DNA from: Mucilaginibacter gilvus
GTDB lineage: Bacteria > Bacteroidota > Bacteroidia > Sphingobacteriales > Sphingobacteriaceae
DNA: 64,000 nucleotides
Direction: 5' to 3'
NCBI RefSeq assembly: GCF_004054195.1
Contig: NZ_SBIW01000008.1
Location: 186,001-250,000 of the forward strand
Made by a program: the position numbers and the translations under genes. The notes below the pieces were generated by a model that worked only from the letters and a program-made list of their open reading frames with translations, was not told the DNA's origin and made no database searches. Of this stretch, positions 48,862 through 57,990 are shown piece by piece (the first letter of the stretch is position 1; each line of letters opens with the position of its first letter).

Positions 48862-50517
48862 ATGAAGATCAAATCCATCGCTCTTATTGCCATCACCGGC
48901 TTCGCCGCTGTTTTGGCAAGCTGTTCATCCGATAAGAAAAAGGAAGTTGTCACCGCTACAGATACGGCGCTGGCTGCCGATATTAAACAACACATAGCCG
49001 TTTTGGCAAACGACTCCTTGCTGGGTCGTAAGCCATTTACGGCTGGCGAGGATAAAACTATCGCGTACATATCATCGCAGTTTAAAAAATTAGGTTTAGC
49101 GCCCGGCAATAACGGCAGCTATTATCAGGATGTGCCGATGGTGGAGATTGGCCCCGCCGCCGCGCCAACCATGCAGGTAATCGGCAAGGCAGCTATGGAT
49201 ATGAAAGCTACGATTGATTTTGTTGCCGCAACCCGCCAGGAACTGCCCTCGCTGGAGTTAAAAAACTCGCCGCTTGTTTTTGCGGGATATGGCATTGTAG
49301 CGCCCGAATATAAGTGGAACGATTATGCCGGGCTGGATGTAAAAGGTAAAACCGTTGTGGTTTTGGTGAATGACCCCGGCTTTAAAGCCCCCGAAAAACT
49401 ATTTAAAGGTGATACCATGACCTATTATGGCCGCTGGACCTATAAATACGAAGAAGCGGCCCGACAGGGTGCTGCGGGTGTGCTCATCGTTCATCAAACG
49501 GAGCCGGCGAGCTACGGCTGGCAGGTTATTCAGAATAGCTTTACAGGTTCCAAACTGTATTTAACACAGGCCGATAAGCACATGAACCGCTGCAAGGTAG
49601 AAGGCTGGCTAAGCGAAGAGAGCGCCAAAAAACTGCTTGCCGGTGCCGGTATTACCGAAGATATGCGCGCTTACGCCCGCAAAAAAGACTTTAAGGCGGT
49701 GCCATTGAACAGCTCTGTATCGGTAACGTTAAAAAACAAACTGAAATACTCTACCTCGCATAATGTGATAGCTACCCTTAAAGGCAGCACTGCGCCGGGC
49801 GAATATATCCTGTATACGGCTCATTGGGACCACTTTGGGGTGAAAATGCCGGCAATAAAAGGCGATAGCATTTACAATGGCGCCGTTGATAACGCCAGCG
49901 GTGTAGCGGCTATTTTAGCCGTTGCTAAAAAGTTTACACAGGCAAAGGATAAACCGACACGCTCCATCGTGTTCCTGGCGGTTACAGCCGAGGAGCAGGG
50001 CCTTTTAGGATCAGAATATTATGGCACGCACCCTGTATACCCATTGAATAAAACCGTTGCCGACCTAAATATTGATGCGCTATCAGACTTCGGCGAAACC
50101 AGCGATTTTGCCATCACGGGTAAAGGGCAAAATGATTTGGATGATTATGTAGTTGCCCTTACCAAGCCATATGGCTGGGCCGTTGTGGGCGATAAAACCC
50201 CGGGATCTGGCAGTTACTACCGGTCGGACCATTTTAATTTTGCGAAGGTTGGCGTGCCCGCTTTGGATCTGCACAATGGTGCAAACTCCATAGCAAAAGG
50301 CGAAGCATACGGCGTAGAGCAAGCTAAGGAATACAACGACCAGCGCTACCATCAGCCATCAGACAATTACAGCGATAGCATGAACACCCTCGGTATGGCA
50401 CAAACTACCGATCTGATGTACCAGCTTGGCGTTAAGCTTGCGGGCGAAACCACTTTCCCCGGTTGGAAACCCGGCTCGGAATTTAAAGCGATACGCGAAA
50501 AATCGATGAAACACTAA
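48862..50517 (+). CDS. M28-family zinc aminopeptidase, lipoprotein
   Basis: A 551-residue zinc metallopeptidase of family M28, anchored as a lipoprotein. The signal ends GFAAVLASCS with Cys20-type lipobox. A PA insert domain spans about residues 120-260 (VFAGYGIVAPEYKWNDYAG). Zinc ligands are visible: HWDH, GAVDNASG, AEEQGLLGSEYY, LNIDAL and SDHFNF. It probably trims peptides in the periplasm. The gene stands alone, followed by a repeat-like gap. Confidence 0.93.
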   Translation: MKIKSIALIAITGFAAVLASCSSDKKKEVVTATDTALAADIKQHIAVLANDSLLGRKPFTAGEDKTIAYISSQFKKLGLAPGNNGSYYQDVPMVEIGPAAAPTMQVIGKAAMDMKATIDFVAATRQELPSLELKNSPLVFAGYGIVAPEYKWNDYAGLDVKGKTVVVLVNDPGFKAPEKLFKGDTMTYYGRWTYKYEEAARQGAAGVLIVHQTEPASYGWQVIQNSFTGSKLYLTQADKHMNRCKVEGWLSEESAKKLLAGAGITEDMRAYARKKDFKAVPLNSSVSVTLKNKLKYSTSHNVIATLKGSTAPGEYILYTAHWDHFGVKMPAIKGDSIYNGAVDNASGVAAILAVAKKFTQAKDKPTRSIVFLAVTAEEQGLLGSEYYGTHPVYPLNKTVADLNIDALSDFGETSDFAITGKGQNDLDDYVVALTKPYGWAVVGDKTPGSGSYYRSDHFNFAKVGVPALDLHNGANSIAKGEAYGVEQAKEYNDQRYHQPSDNYSDSMNTLGMAQTTDLMYQLGVKLAGETTFPGWKPGSEFKAIREKSMKH

Positions 50518-50560
50518 TTTCACGAATTAAGTAAATTTCACGAATGAGAATGAATTAGGG
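50518..50560. repeat. Short-unit repeat after the M28 gene
   Basis: AATTTCACGAATTAAGTAAA then TTTCACGAATGAG, two copies of the CACGAATTT unit already seen in the arms at 17691-17908. An isolated TCGTG stands about 40 bases on. Confidence 0.5.
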
Positions 50561-50606
50561 CATTTGTTGGTTGGTGCTTGTTCGTGTTTTTACTTAACTT
50601 ACCATC

Positions 50607-50819
50607 ATGAAAAAGAAATTCTATATCGCCCTTGTGGTTACCGTTTTGGCCGTTATCGTGTTCATCTTAACAAATTTTACACCCTACTTTCGGGGTAACA
50701 AGATGGCCGATTTCATGCAGGGTTTTTCGGGCGGCTTGGCTGCCGGCGCGTTAATAGCAACCCTCAGTTGGGGCGTGCAATGGAAACGGGAGAAGGATGC
50801 ACAAGCCTCTGTTCAATAG
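50607..50819 (+). CDS. Two-helix small membrane protein
   Basis: A 70-residue protein with two membrane helices: YIALVVTVLAVIVFILTNF and, after a polar turn with RGNKMADFMQGFSGG, LAAGALIATLSWGV. The end is charged (QWKREKDAQASVQ). A related reading frame with an in-frame TGA lies at 54397-54600 and shares the design (basic start, helix, polar turn, ASGG-like string, second helix, charged end). Family not recognised. Confidence 0.6.
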   Translation: MKKKFYIALVVTVLAVIVFILTNFTPYFRGNKMADFMQGFSGGLAAGALIATLSWGVQWKREKDAQASVQ

Positions 50820-50976
50820 CAACTCGTAATACTCTTGCACAATAATACCGATTACTGAATTCACCTCCTTATTAATATGTCGTCCCACTTGCGCCGCCCA
50901 CTAAACAGAAAGCTTTGAAAGATAATTTATCGCCTTTAGTATTCCAATAATGTAACCTTTTATTAAATATACAATT

Positions 50977-51801
50977 ATGCAATTGTCGCCCGCAGAACAG
51001 TTAATGTATTCAACTGTTAGGATAGAATGTAAGAACAACTTAGGCCAATCCAGTGTAGGGACAGGTTTTCATTTTCGATTTAAAATAAGTGAGAGCGTAT
51101 TTGCACCAGTTATAATTACAAATAAGCACGTAGTCAGTAATATGACTTTTGCCCAAATAGTTGTTTGTCATGCGGATGAAAATGGGAATCCTATTGACAA
51201 CAAACATTTTGAAATACACTTCGCCAACCTGTCAAACTCCATTATATATCACCCTGATCCAAGTGTGGACTTATGCGCGATTTCAACGGGGCAAGCTTTT
51301 AACCATTTTGATAACGAAAAAATAAAGGTCTTCACAATCTTCTTGGATGAAACAATTATTCCAACGATAGAGCAGCTCAAAGAGCTTAATGCAGTAGAAG
51401 ATATACTTATGGTTGGATACCCAAATGGCCTATGGGATAATTTCAATAATAAACCTATTTTCAGAAGAGGTTCTACGGCTACTCATCCGGCAATGGACTA
51501 TCGTGGAATAAAAGAATTTGTGATCGACGCAGCTTGCTTTCCAGGGTCAAGTGGTTCGCCTGTTTTGATATTTAACACTAACAGCTATTCACCCAAAAAT
51601 GGCGGCCTTAATATGGGAGCTCGCGTATATTTACTTGGGTTGCTATACGCGGGGCCCCAATATACAGCAAGCGGCGAGATTCAAGTGATTGATGTTCCAA
51701 CTGTTAAGCAGCCAATAAGTAATACTCAATTGATGCTTAATTTAGGATATGTAATTAAGGCTGAACGAATATTAGAATTACGTTCAGTTATGTTCATTTA
51801 A
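50977..51801 (+). CDS. Trypsin-like serine protease domain protein, cytoplasmic
   Basis: A 274-residue chymotrypsin-fold protein with the full triad: His51 in TNKHVV, Asp98 in PSVDLCAI and Ser192 in FPGSSGSPVL. It has no signal peptide or membrane span, unusual for this fold in bacteria, so it should act in the cytoplasm. It is A+T-richer than its neighbours (22 G+C in a counted 60-base line, 51001-51060, against 31 in 49201-49260), a sign of recent gain. Overlaps the SDR gene by four bases at the convergent end. Cut site and target are not known. Confidence 0.82.
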   Translation: MQLSPAEQLMYSTVRIECKNNLGQSSVGTGFHFRFKISESVFAPVIITNKHVVSNMTFAQIVVCHADENGNPIDNKHFEIHFANLSNSIIYHPDPSVDLCAISTGQAFNHFDNEKIKVFTIFLDETIIPTIEQLKELNAVEDILMVGYPNGLWDNFNNKPIFRRGSTATHPAMDYRGIKEFVIDAACFPGSSGSPVLIFNTNSYSPKNGGLNMGARVYLLGLLYAGPQYTASGEIQVIDVPTVKQPISNTQLMLNLGYVIKAERILELRSVMFI

Positions 51802-52574
51802 TATATCGCCCTGCTCGCACCACCATCCACCTGTATGGTTTGCCCGCTAATGTAGCTCGCCTTTTCGGATGCTAAAAACGCTACTAAGGCGGCCAGTTCT
51901 TCCGGGTCGCCAATGCGGCCGAGGGGGATGCTTTTGGCTTTGTCCTTCATGGCCTGTTCTGTATCAACATCTTTAGGTAGGGTGTGTTTTATCCGGTCGG
52001 TAAGTATTAAACCCGGCGAAACGTTGTTAACGGTGATGTTGTAAGGCCCAAATTCATCGGCCATCAATTTCGCCATACCCACCACACCCATCCGCATGGT
52101 GGTGGATAGTACCGAGCCGGCCAGCACCGCTTTTACAGACCCGCTAATGATGTTGATAATGCGCCCACTGCCGGTTTGTTTCATGTAAGGCAGCACCAGT
52201 TTGCTGGTACGCGCCACACTCATCAGGTTGAGGTTGAAAGCCTGTAGCCATTGTTCATCATCAAAATTCTCAAATTTATCAAAGGGAGGCCCGCCGGCAT
52301 TGTTCAGTAAAATATCAATCCGGCCAAAGGTATCGGCTGCTTGTTTAACAAAGGCGGCTATTTCGCCGGCGTCAGATACATCAACGGTTAGGGCCAGCAC
52401 TTGGTTGCCGGTAAGCTCTGTTATTTCGGAAGCGGTTTTATCCAGTGCAGTTTTATCGCGCGAGCCAATAACTACTATCGCGCCCTCGGCAGATAAAGTA
52501 GTGGCTATTGCTTTACCCAAGCCCTTGCTTGCCGCAAGTACCAGGGCTACTTTGTTGTGCAGTTTCAAATCCAT
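51798..52574 (-). CDS. Short-chain dehydrogenase/reductase with altered active site
   Basis: SDR-fold protein of 258 residues. The cofactor loop is AASKGLGKA (usually TGxxxGxG), and the NNAG motif is at 91-94. The catalytic Ser is kept (ISGS, 143-146), but the expected YxxxK reads S157-T-T-M-R161, so the classic Tyr and Lys are both gone. The C-terminal VDGGASRAIY and VSPGLILTDRIK are typical. A related subgroup with this change exists in other bacteria, so it may be a real enzyme with other chemistry or a non-catalytic binder. Confidence 0.82.
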   Translation of the reverse strand: MDLKLHNKVALVLAASKGLGKAIATTLSAEGAIVVIGSRDKTALDKTASEITELTGNQVLALTVDVSDAGEIAAFVKQAADTFGRIDILLNNAGGPPFDKFENFDDEQWLQAFNLNLMSVARTSKLVLPYMKQTGSGRIINIISGSVKAVLAGSVLSTTMRMGVVGMAKLMADEFGPYNITVNNVSPGLILTDRIKHTLPKDVDTEQAMKDKAKSIPLGRIGDPEELAALVAFLASEKASYISGQTIQVDGGASRAIY

Positions 52575-52743
52575 AAGTATGCAATGATAGTTATTTTACT
52601 CATTCTGCGCATTCGTTTAATTATCAATAAAATATCATAATTTAGGTGCCAGTTATATACCAATATAAACCAAACAATACTATACATATATTTTACACAG
52701 GCGAGTAGCTTTGCGGCCTGCTTTTTTATGTATAAACCTAATT

Positions 52744-54264
52744 ATGAAAAAAACCCTTACTTTCCTGTGTCTTGTTTTATTTGCACTCGGCTGTAAAAAA
52801 GATGCGCCAAAGATACCTCTAATAGATAATACGCCAGATTTTGTGTTTTTGTTAGAAACAAAAAATAATACCGGCAAGATAAGCGAGGACGTATATGTTG
52901 AGGCTAACGGAGATAAACTTAGCGGCGCCACCCCCGAGCCCGAAAGCGATATGAACTTTGTACCATCTTTTACTACAAAGGCCGGGGCCGTGGTAAAAGT
53001 AGCTGGCGTGATACAAACCACAGCGGTTACCCGCAACGATTTTTCTAAACCCGTTGTTTATACCGTGAACAATGGCAGCGATGTAAAAACGTATACGGTA
53101 ACTATCTCAAATTTTACCGGGTTGCCCGTGTTTACCATTACCACCTCGGGGCCGGTAGTTTCTAAAGATGATTATGTAACCGGTACGCTTAATATCAACA
53201 CCATGGGCTTATATGATCAGGAGGTGAAAAGCATCCCACTGCAAATAAAAGGCCGCGGCAATTCTACCTGGGATATGCCTAAAAAACCGTACAGGCTAAA
53301 GTTTGATACAAAGAATAAAGTGCTTGGTTTAGCAAGCGCTAAAAATTGGGTGCTGCTGGCAAACTATGCCGATAAAACATTGATGCGAAATTACCTTGCC
53401 TTTGGATTGGCACAGGGTGCGAAGTCTGATTTTGCACCTCACGGTATGCCGGTAGAAGTTATTTTGAACGGCGACCAGGTAGGCAACTACACGCTTACCG
53501 AACAGGTGGAAATTAATGCTGCCCGGGTAAATATCCCCGAACTTAAGACGACCGATGTAAGCACTACAGCTATCACCGGGGGGTATTTAATTGAGCTGGA
53601 CCAGCGTAACGGCGAAATAGTGAACTGGGTAACAGACAAAAACCTTCCAATGAATCTGCGCTCGCCCGAGGCACCCAATACGCAACAGTTGGCTTATATT
53701 AAAACCTATATACAGGATACCGAAAACGCCATATTTTCGGCAGATTTTGCTGACGCGGATAAGGGATACGCCAAGTACATCAATGTAGATTCGTTTATCA
53801 GTTGGTACCTGGTGAACGAAATATTTAAAAACCAGGACGCGCAAAAGTTTTCGAGCATGTTTTATTATAAAGACAGGGGCGGTAAATTGGGTATGGGCCC
53901 CGCCTGGGATTTTGACCTCGGTGCCGGTAATGTAGACTATAGCGACGCGGTAAAACCCGAAGGCTGGTGGGTGAAGGACGGGAGGTGGATAGGCCGCCTT
54001 TATGATGACCCTGCCTTCGCGGCTAAGGTGAAGGCTAAATGGGCCGAATTAAAAGGGGGCGCTATCCCCGCAATGCTGGATAATCTGGATAAAACGGAAG
54101 CCAGCTTTGAGTTTTCGCAACGGAAAAATTTTCGCAGGTGGAATATTCTGAATACCTATGTTTGGCCAAACCCTGTTGTTTTAGGCACTTATCCTAAAGA
54201 GGTGGCCCATGTAAAAGATTGGTTTACAAAGCGCATTGCCTGGCTGGATGCGAATATTAAATAG
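52744..54264 (+). CDS. CotH kinase-family lipoprotein
   Basis: A 506-residue lipoprotein. The signal ends VLFALGC. Residues 20-140 are a beta-sandwich-like N-terminal domain (two similar segments, PDFVFLLETKNNTGKI and NNGSDVKTYTVTISNF). From about 155 the CotH domain follows: KSIPLQIKGRGNSTWDMPKKPYRLK, NWVLLANYADKTLMRNYLAF and the acidic catalytic-type stretch GMGPAWDFDLGAGN. CotH proteins of the family can phosphorylate spore-coat proteins; here a surface role is more likely. The start is the ATG at 52744 (MKKTLTFLCL). Confidence 0.88.
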   Translation: MKKTLTFLCLVLFALGCKKDAPKIPLIDNTPDFVFLLETKNNTGKISEDVYVEANGDKLSGATPEPESDMNFVPSFTTKAGAVVKVAGVIQTTAVTRNDFSKPVVYTVNNGSDVKTYTVTISNFTGLPVFTITTSGPVVSKDDYVTGTLNINTMGLYDQEVKSIPLQIKGRGNSTWDMPKKPYRLKFDTKNKVLGLASAKNWVLLANYADKTLMRNYLAFGLAQGAKSDFAPHGMPVEVILNGDQVGNYTLTEQVEINAARVNIPELKTTDVSTTAITGGYLIELDQRNGEIVNWVTDKNLPMNLRSPEAPNTQQLAYIKTYIQDTENAIFSADFADADKGYAKYINVDSFISWYLVNEIFKNQDAQKFSSMFYYKDRGGKLGMGPAWDFDLGAGNVDYSDAVKPEGWWVKDGRWIGRLYDDPAFAAKVKAKWAELKGGAIPAMLDNLDKTEASFEFSQRKNFRRWNILNTYVWPNPVVLGTYPKEVAHVKDWFTKRIAWLDANIK

Positions 54265-54324
54265 CATATCCATCCCTAAGTTTTCCCAGGCGGCTGTTAT
54301 TTAGGTGATGGCTATAGTGAAGAA

Positions 54325-54373
54325 GCCTCTGTGCTGCCTTCTCGTTTGGAGGGCGTGGCACGGGGGTGTGTCG
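54325..54373. repeat. Worn CTTCTCxTTTGGAGGG element
   Basis: GCCTTCTCGTTTGGAGGGCG followed by TGGCACGGGGGTGTG resembles a degraded copy of a CTCTCC-TTTGGAGAG intergenic element; another worn string is at 36749-36803. Only these two are in the window. Confidence 0.35.
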
Positions 54374-54396
54374 CGAAAATTTAATATCTTTCGCCA

Positions 54397-54600
54397 ATGA
54401 AAAATCAGGTTACCCGTACCATCTTACTTCTTGCTGTCTCCATACTGTTGTTTGCAATTGTAGTTTGGGTGCCGGCCCCTAAAAATCCGCTTTTGTTTGA
54501 TATATTAAGATGAGCATCTGGTGGTTTTGGCCTGGCGGGTTGCATCAGCTTCATTTTATTACTAAAAGATGAATTGACAGGGAGGAAAAAAGTGTCGTAA
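54397..54600 (+). pseudogene. Small two-helix membrane protein, interrupted by in-frame TGA
   Basis: ATG at 54397 opens a frame (MKNQVTRTILLLAVSILLF...) that ends at TGA 54511-54513 after 38 residues, but the same frame continues directly with ASGGFGLAGCISFILLLKDE and a charged end to TAA at 54598-54600. Read through, it gives 67 residues with two helices, the design of the gene at 50607-50819. TGA is used as a normal stop in this window (35357-35359, 3942-3944), so reassignment is excluded. A one-base nonsense change is the simplest view; stop readthrough cannot be ruled out. Confidence 0.5.
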
Positions 54601-54761
54601 CAACATTTTTTATTGTTACCCAAAGTATATTATATTTACAGTCTTATCCCCTAAATAAGAACTATTTTTTTGACAAACTGCAATAAACGAACGCTTCGTT
54701 ATTGTTGTTATCTCCATGCCATTAATTATAGCTTATTAATAAAATCCTTTACATCGTTTAA
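54601..54761. other. A/T-rich gap before the histidine kinase gene
   Basis: A/T-rich, with no gene and no clear -7 box. No hairpin of note. Probably holds the kinase promoter. Confidence 0.4.
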
Positions 54762-56783
54762 ATGAATAGTAGTTCCAGGTTTAGTAGTGATGAACTGCTG
54801 GAAATTTTATCATTATCGCATAATGCAACTGCGATACATAGTACTATGGCGCTAACCGTGCAAACGGCAAATGATGCTATGCTTGCTATCTGGGGTAAAG
54901 ACAGGAGCGTAATTGGCCTTCCGCTGGAGGAAGCCCTGCCCGAACTGAAGGGACAGCCATTCATCGGCATGATGCAGGCTGTTTTAAATACCGGCATCAC
55001 CCATGAGGATGTGAATACCCCGGCCGACCTGGTTGTAAACGGAAAGCTGCAAACGTTTTATTTCGATTTCTCCTACAGAGCCATTAAAAACGCACAGGGC
55101 GAAACCTATTGCCTGTTGCATACGGCTACTGATGTTACCGACCGTTATTTAAAACACCAAGCCCTTTTAAGCGCGCAAAAAACAGAGGCGGCGCTGGCGC
55201 GGGAACAGTCCCTTAACGAAGAACTTGCCACAACTATTGAGGAACTTAGCGCAACCAACAAAGAACTAAAAGATACCCAGCAAAAGCTGGAACAATTAAA
55301 TACCGAATTGGAAGACCGTGTTGCCAGGCGCACAATGGCGCTTTCCAAAAGCGAAGCCAATTTCCGCAACATGATATTGCAGGCACCAGTTGCTATCGGG
55401 CTTTTCAAAGGCTACGATATGGTGCTGGATATGATCAATGATAAATTCCTGCAATTGTGGGGTAGAGATAAGAGTGTGTTGGGCAAACGCCTGGAGGACG
55501 CCCTGCCCGAATTGCGGGACCAACCCTTCATCAAAATAATGCAGGGGGTTTACGCTACCGATGTGCCTTACTTTGGTAACGAGGCGAAGGTAATGCTGGA
55601 ACGGAATGGGCGTATGGAAGAGGGCTTTTATAATTTTATTAATCACCCGTTTAAAGATGCGGAAGGCAACACTACAGGTATTATTGTGGTGGCCACTGAT
55701 GTTACCGAACAAGTGCAAGCCCGCAAGGAATTAGAGAAGGCCGAAGAGAAAACACGGTTTGCCCTCGAAGCAGCCAATGTTGGCACCTGGTTTCTGGACG
55801 TGGAAACACGTGAGTTTGTAGTTTCGGCGCGATTGAAGGAACAGTTTGGCTACTACGCCGATGAAGAGGTTACTTACGAAATGGCGGCCGCGGCTATCCC
55901 CGATGAGTATAAAGAAAAAGTAATGAAAGCAGTTGAAAAAGCGATTACAACCGGGCGCGATTATGTAATGGAGCATCCCGTAATAGGGCACCACGACCAA
56001 AAGAAACGCTGGGTACGCGCTTACGGTAAACTGTACCCTGATGATAGCGGAAAGCTCTCGCACTTTTCGGGCCTTATTATTGATATTACCGAGCAAAAGC
56101 AGGACGAAATGCGCAAGAACGATTTTATAGGTATGGTGAGCCATGAACTTAAAACCCCGCTTACATCGCTGAGTGCTTACGCCCAAATGCTTTATAACAA
56201 GGCCCGTAATAATGATGATGGCTTTACCCTTGGTGCCCTGGAAAAGGTGAATACGCAGGTGAAAAAAATGAGCACCATGATCAATGGGTTTTTAAATGTA
56301 TCGCGATTGGAATCGGGTAGGATATTTTTAAATAAGCACGACTTTGCCTTAGATGAGCTGGTTGCCGAGATGATTGACGATGCCAGGCTTACCATAGCCA
56401 GCCATAATATTAATTTTACCCATTCGGAACCCTTAATGTTAAATGCTGACCGGGATAAGATAGGATCGGTGATATCTAATTTGTTAAGTAACGCTGTTAA
56501 ATATTCGCCCCGGGGCAAAAACATACAGGTAGAATGCCGGCTGATAAACAACATGGCGCAAATAAGCGTGAAAGATGAGGGCATGGGGGTAAAGCCGCAG
56601 GATATTGAAAAGATCTTCGACCGCTATTACCGCGTAGAAAGCAGCCATACGCAAACGGTATCGGGCTTTGGCATCGGGCTGTACCTTTGTGCCGAAATTG
56701 TGCATCGCCACGATGGCAAGATCGGGGTAGAGAGCCAAAAGGCGGAGGGATCAACCTTTTACTTTACGCTGCCAGTAAATTAA
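54762..56783 (+). CDS. PAS-domain sensor histidine kinase
   Basis: A 673-residue soluble hybrid sensor kinase with three PAS-type domains (about 10-130, 195-320 and 325-445) joined by a coiled coil (about 130-195), then a HisKA domain with phospho-acceptor His461 (VSHELKTPLTSL) and a HATPase domain (N box NLLSNAVKYSP, G1 DEGMGVKP, G2 GFGIGLYLC). There is no membrane span. No response regulator gene is adjacent, so its partner is elsewhere. The first two PAS segments share the stretch ALPELKGQPFI / ALPELRDQPFI, a sign of duplication. Confidence 0.93.
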   Translation: MNSSSRFSSDELLEILSLSHNATAIHSTMALTVQTANDAMLAIWGKDRSVIGLPLEEALPELKGQPFIGMMQAVLNTGITHEDVNTPADLVVNGKLQTFYFDFSYRAIKNAQGETYCLLHTATDVTDRYLKHQALLSAQKTEAALAREQSLNEELATTIEELSATNKELKDTQQKLEQLNTELEDRVARRTMALSKSEANFRNMILQAPVAIGLFKGYDMVLDMINDKFLQLWGRDKSVLGKRLEDALPELRDQPFIKIMQGVYATDVPYFGNEAKVMLERNGRMEEGFYNFINHPFKDAEGNTTGIIVVATDVTEQVQARKELEKAEEKTRFALEAANVGTWFLDVETREFVVSARLKEQFGYYADEEVTYEMAAAAIPDEYKEKVMKAVEKAITTGRDYVMEHPVIGHHDQKKRWVRAYGKLYPDDSGKLSHFSGLIIDITEQKQDEMRKNDFIGMVSHELKTPLTSLSAYAQMLYNKARNNDDGFTLGALEKVNTQVKKMSTMINGFLNVSRLESGRIFLNKHDFALDELVAEMIDDARLTIASHNINFTHSEPLMLNADRDKIGSVISNLLSNAVKYSPRGKNIQVECRLINNMAQISVKDEGMGVKPQDIEKIFDRYYRVESSHTQTVSGFGIGLYLCAEIVHRHDGKIGVESQKAEGSTFYFTLPVN

Positions 56784-56813
56784 TTTGTGCAGATTTGCGT
56801 ATCTTAACAGGTA

Positions 56814-57182
56814 ATGAAAAAATTTATCCGCGGGTTTGGCTTTGCCTTTAATGGTTTAAAATACGCCTTTGCTACTCAAATAAACTTTAGGGTGCATGTG
56901 TTTGCTGCCCTGCCGGTTATTGGCTTAAGCTTTTATCTGCACATCAGCACCGCCGAATGGAACTGGATCCTGCTTTGTATTGCCATGGTGCTGCTTACTG
57001 AATTGCTCAACACCGGTATAGAAACCCTAACCGACCTGGTATCACCGGGTTATAACAAACTTGCAGGGCATGTAAAAGACATTAGCGCAGCCGCTGTATT
57101 GGTGGTGGCTTTCTTCGCGCTTATAACAGGCCTTATCATTTTCCTGCCAAAAATTCTATTGCTTGTGGGTTATGCTGCATAA
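56814..57182 (+). CDS. dgkA: Diacylglycerol kinase family protein
   Basis: Small inner-membrane kinase of 122 residues that phosphorylates diacylglycerol or undecaprenol. Three helices are seen. The family signature TELLNTGIETLTDLVSP and the following KDISAAAVLV match the active-site region, with Glu and Asn residues in the first. It overlaps the recO start by 11 bases, so both are co-transcribed. In Gram-positive bacteria such proteins act on undecaprenol; here the lipid is not known. Confidence 0.9.
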   Translation: MKKFIRGFGFAFNGLKYAFATQINFRVHVFAALPVIGLSFYLHISTAEWNWILLCIAMVLLTELLNTGIETLTDLVSPGYNKLAGHVKDISAAAVLVVAFFALITGLIIFLPKILLLVGYAA

Positions 57183-57897
57183 AACCCGCGGCATTGTTTT
57201 TAAAACTACCGATTATAGCGAAAGCAGCGTAGTGGTACAGATCTTTACCGAAAAATTCGGACTGCAATCCTACCTCATCAACGGGGTAAAAAAGCCAAAG
57301 GCAAAAATAAGCCGTAACATGCTGCAGCCACTGCACTTGATAGATATGGTTGTGTACCATAAAGCTGCCGGTAATATCCAGCGCATTGCCGAACTGAAGA
57401 ACGCCCCGGTGCTGCTCAGCATTCCGTATGATATTATTAAAAGCTGCCTCGCCATGTTTTTAAACGAGGTGCTGTACAAAGCCGTAAAGCAGCAAACGCC
57501 GGATGAGAACATCTTCGATTTTATTTTCAACGCCATTGAATGGCTGGATAATGCTACGCGTGGGCTGGCTAATTTTCACCTTGTGTTCCTTATTCAGCTA
57601 ACGCGCTATTTAGGCTTTTATCCGCATAGCGAAGGCGCATCAGGGGCTAATTATTTTGATATGAAGAACGGCGTGTTCAGCAATTACCGGCCCGATAGCC
57701 TATCGTACCTCTCGCCACCGCATACCAAAAATTTTGAAGCGCTGCTACAGAGTGGGTTTGGTAAAATAGAGGATATTAAACTAAGTAACGACGAACGCCG
57801 ATATCTCATCAATAAGCTGCTGGAATATTATGCCATGCATATAGAGGGCTTCGGTTATATTAAATCGCACGAGGTGCTGGAGGAAGTGTTGGGGTAA
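57172..57897 (+). CDS. recO: DNA repair protein RecO
   Basis: Recombination mediator that helps load RecA through RecR. The 241-residue protein has an N-terminal OB fold (MLHKTRGIVFKTTDYSESSVVVQIFTEKFG) and a helical C-terminal part. The usual zinc cysteines are absent, as in other Bacteroidota; NYFDMKNGVFSNY stands in their place. I start at the ATG at 57172, since the alternative upstream codon is a TTG. It overlaps dgkA by 11 bases. Confidence 0.9.
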   Translation: MLHKTRGIVFKTTDYSESSVVVQIFTEKFGLQSYLINGVKKPKAKISRNMLQPLHLIDMVVYHKAAGNIQRIAELKNAPVLLSIPYDIIKSCLAMFLNEVLYKAVKQQTPDENIFDFIFNAIEWLDNATRGLANFHLVFLIQLTRYLGFYPHSEGASGANYFDMKNGVFSNYRPDSLSYLSPPHTKNFEALLQSGFGKIEDIKLSNDERRYLINKLLEYYAMHIEGFGYIKSHEVLEEVLG

Positions 57898-57990
57898 GTT
57901 AATTTCGATTTCGAATTTTAGTGCCGTACATTACAATAGTAGTTTCTGTAATTCGTTTTCTATCATTATCTTACAGGCACAATTACACAT

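Noticed and set aside
54511..54513. TGA as selenocysteine or Trp codon
   Set aside because: Other genes in the window use TGA as a normal stop, no SECIS-like context or selenocysteine genes are seen, and the residue is not at a redox motif.
54405..54623. Minus-strand ORF over the interrupted small membrane gene
   Set aside because: The plus-strand frame has helices like those of a nearby gene; the minus frame has no such pattern.
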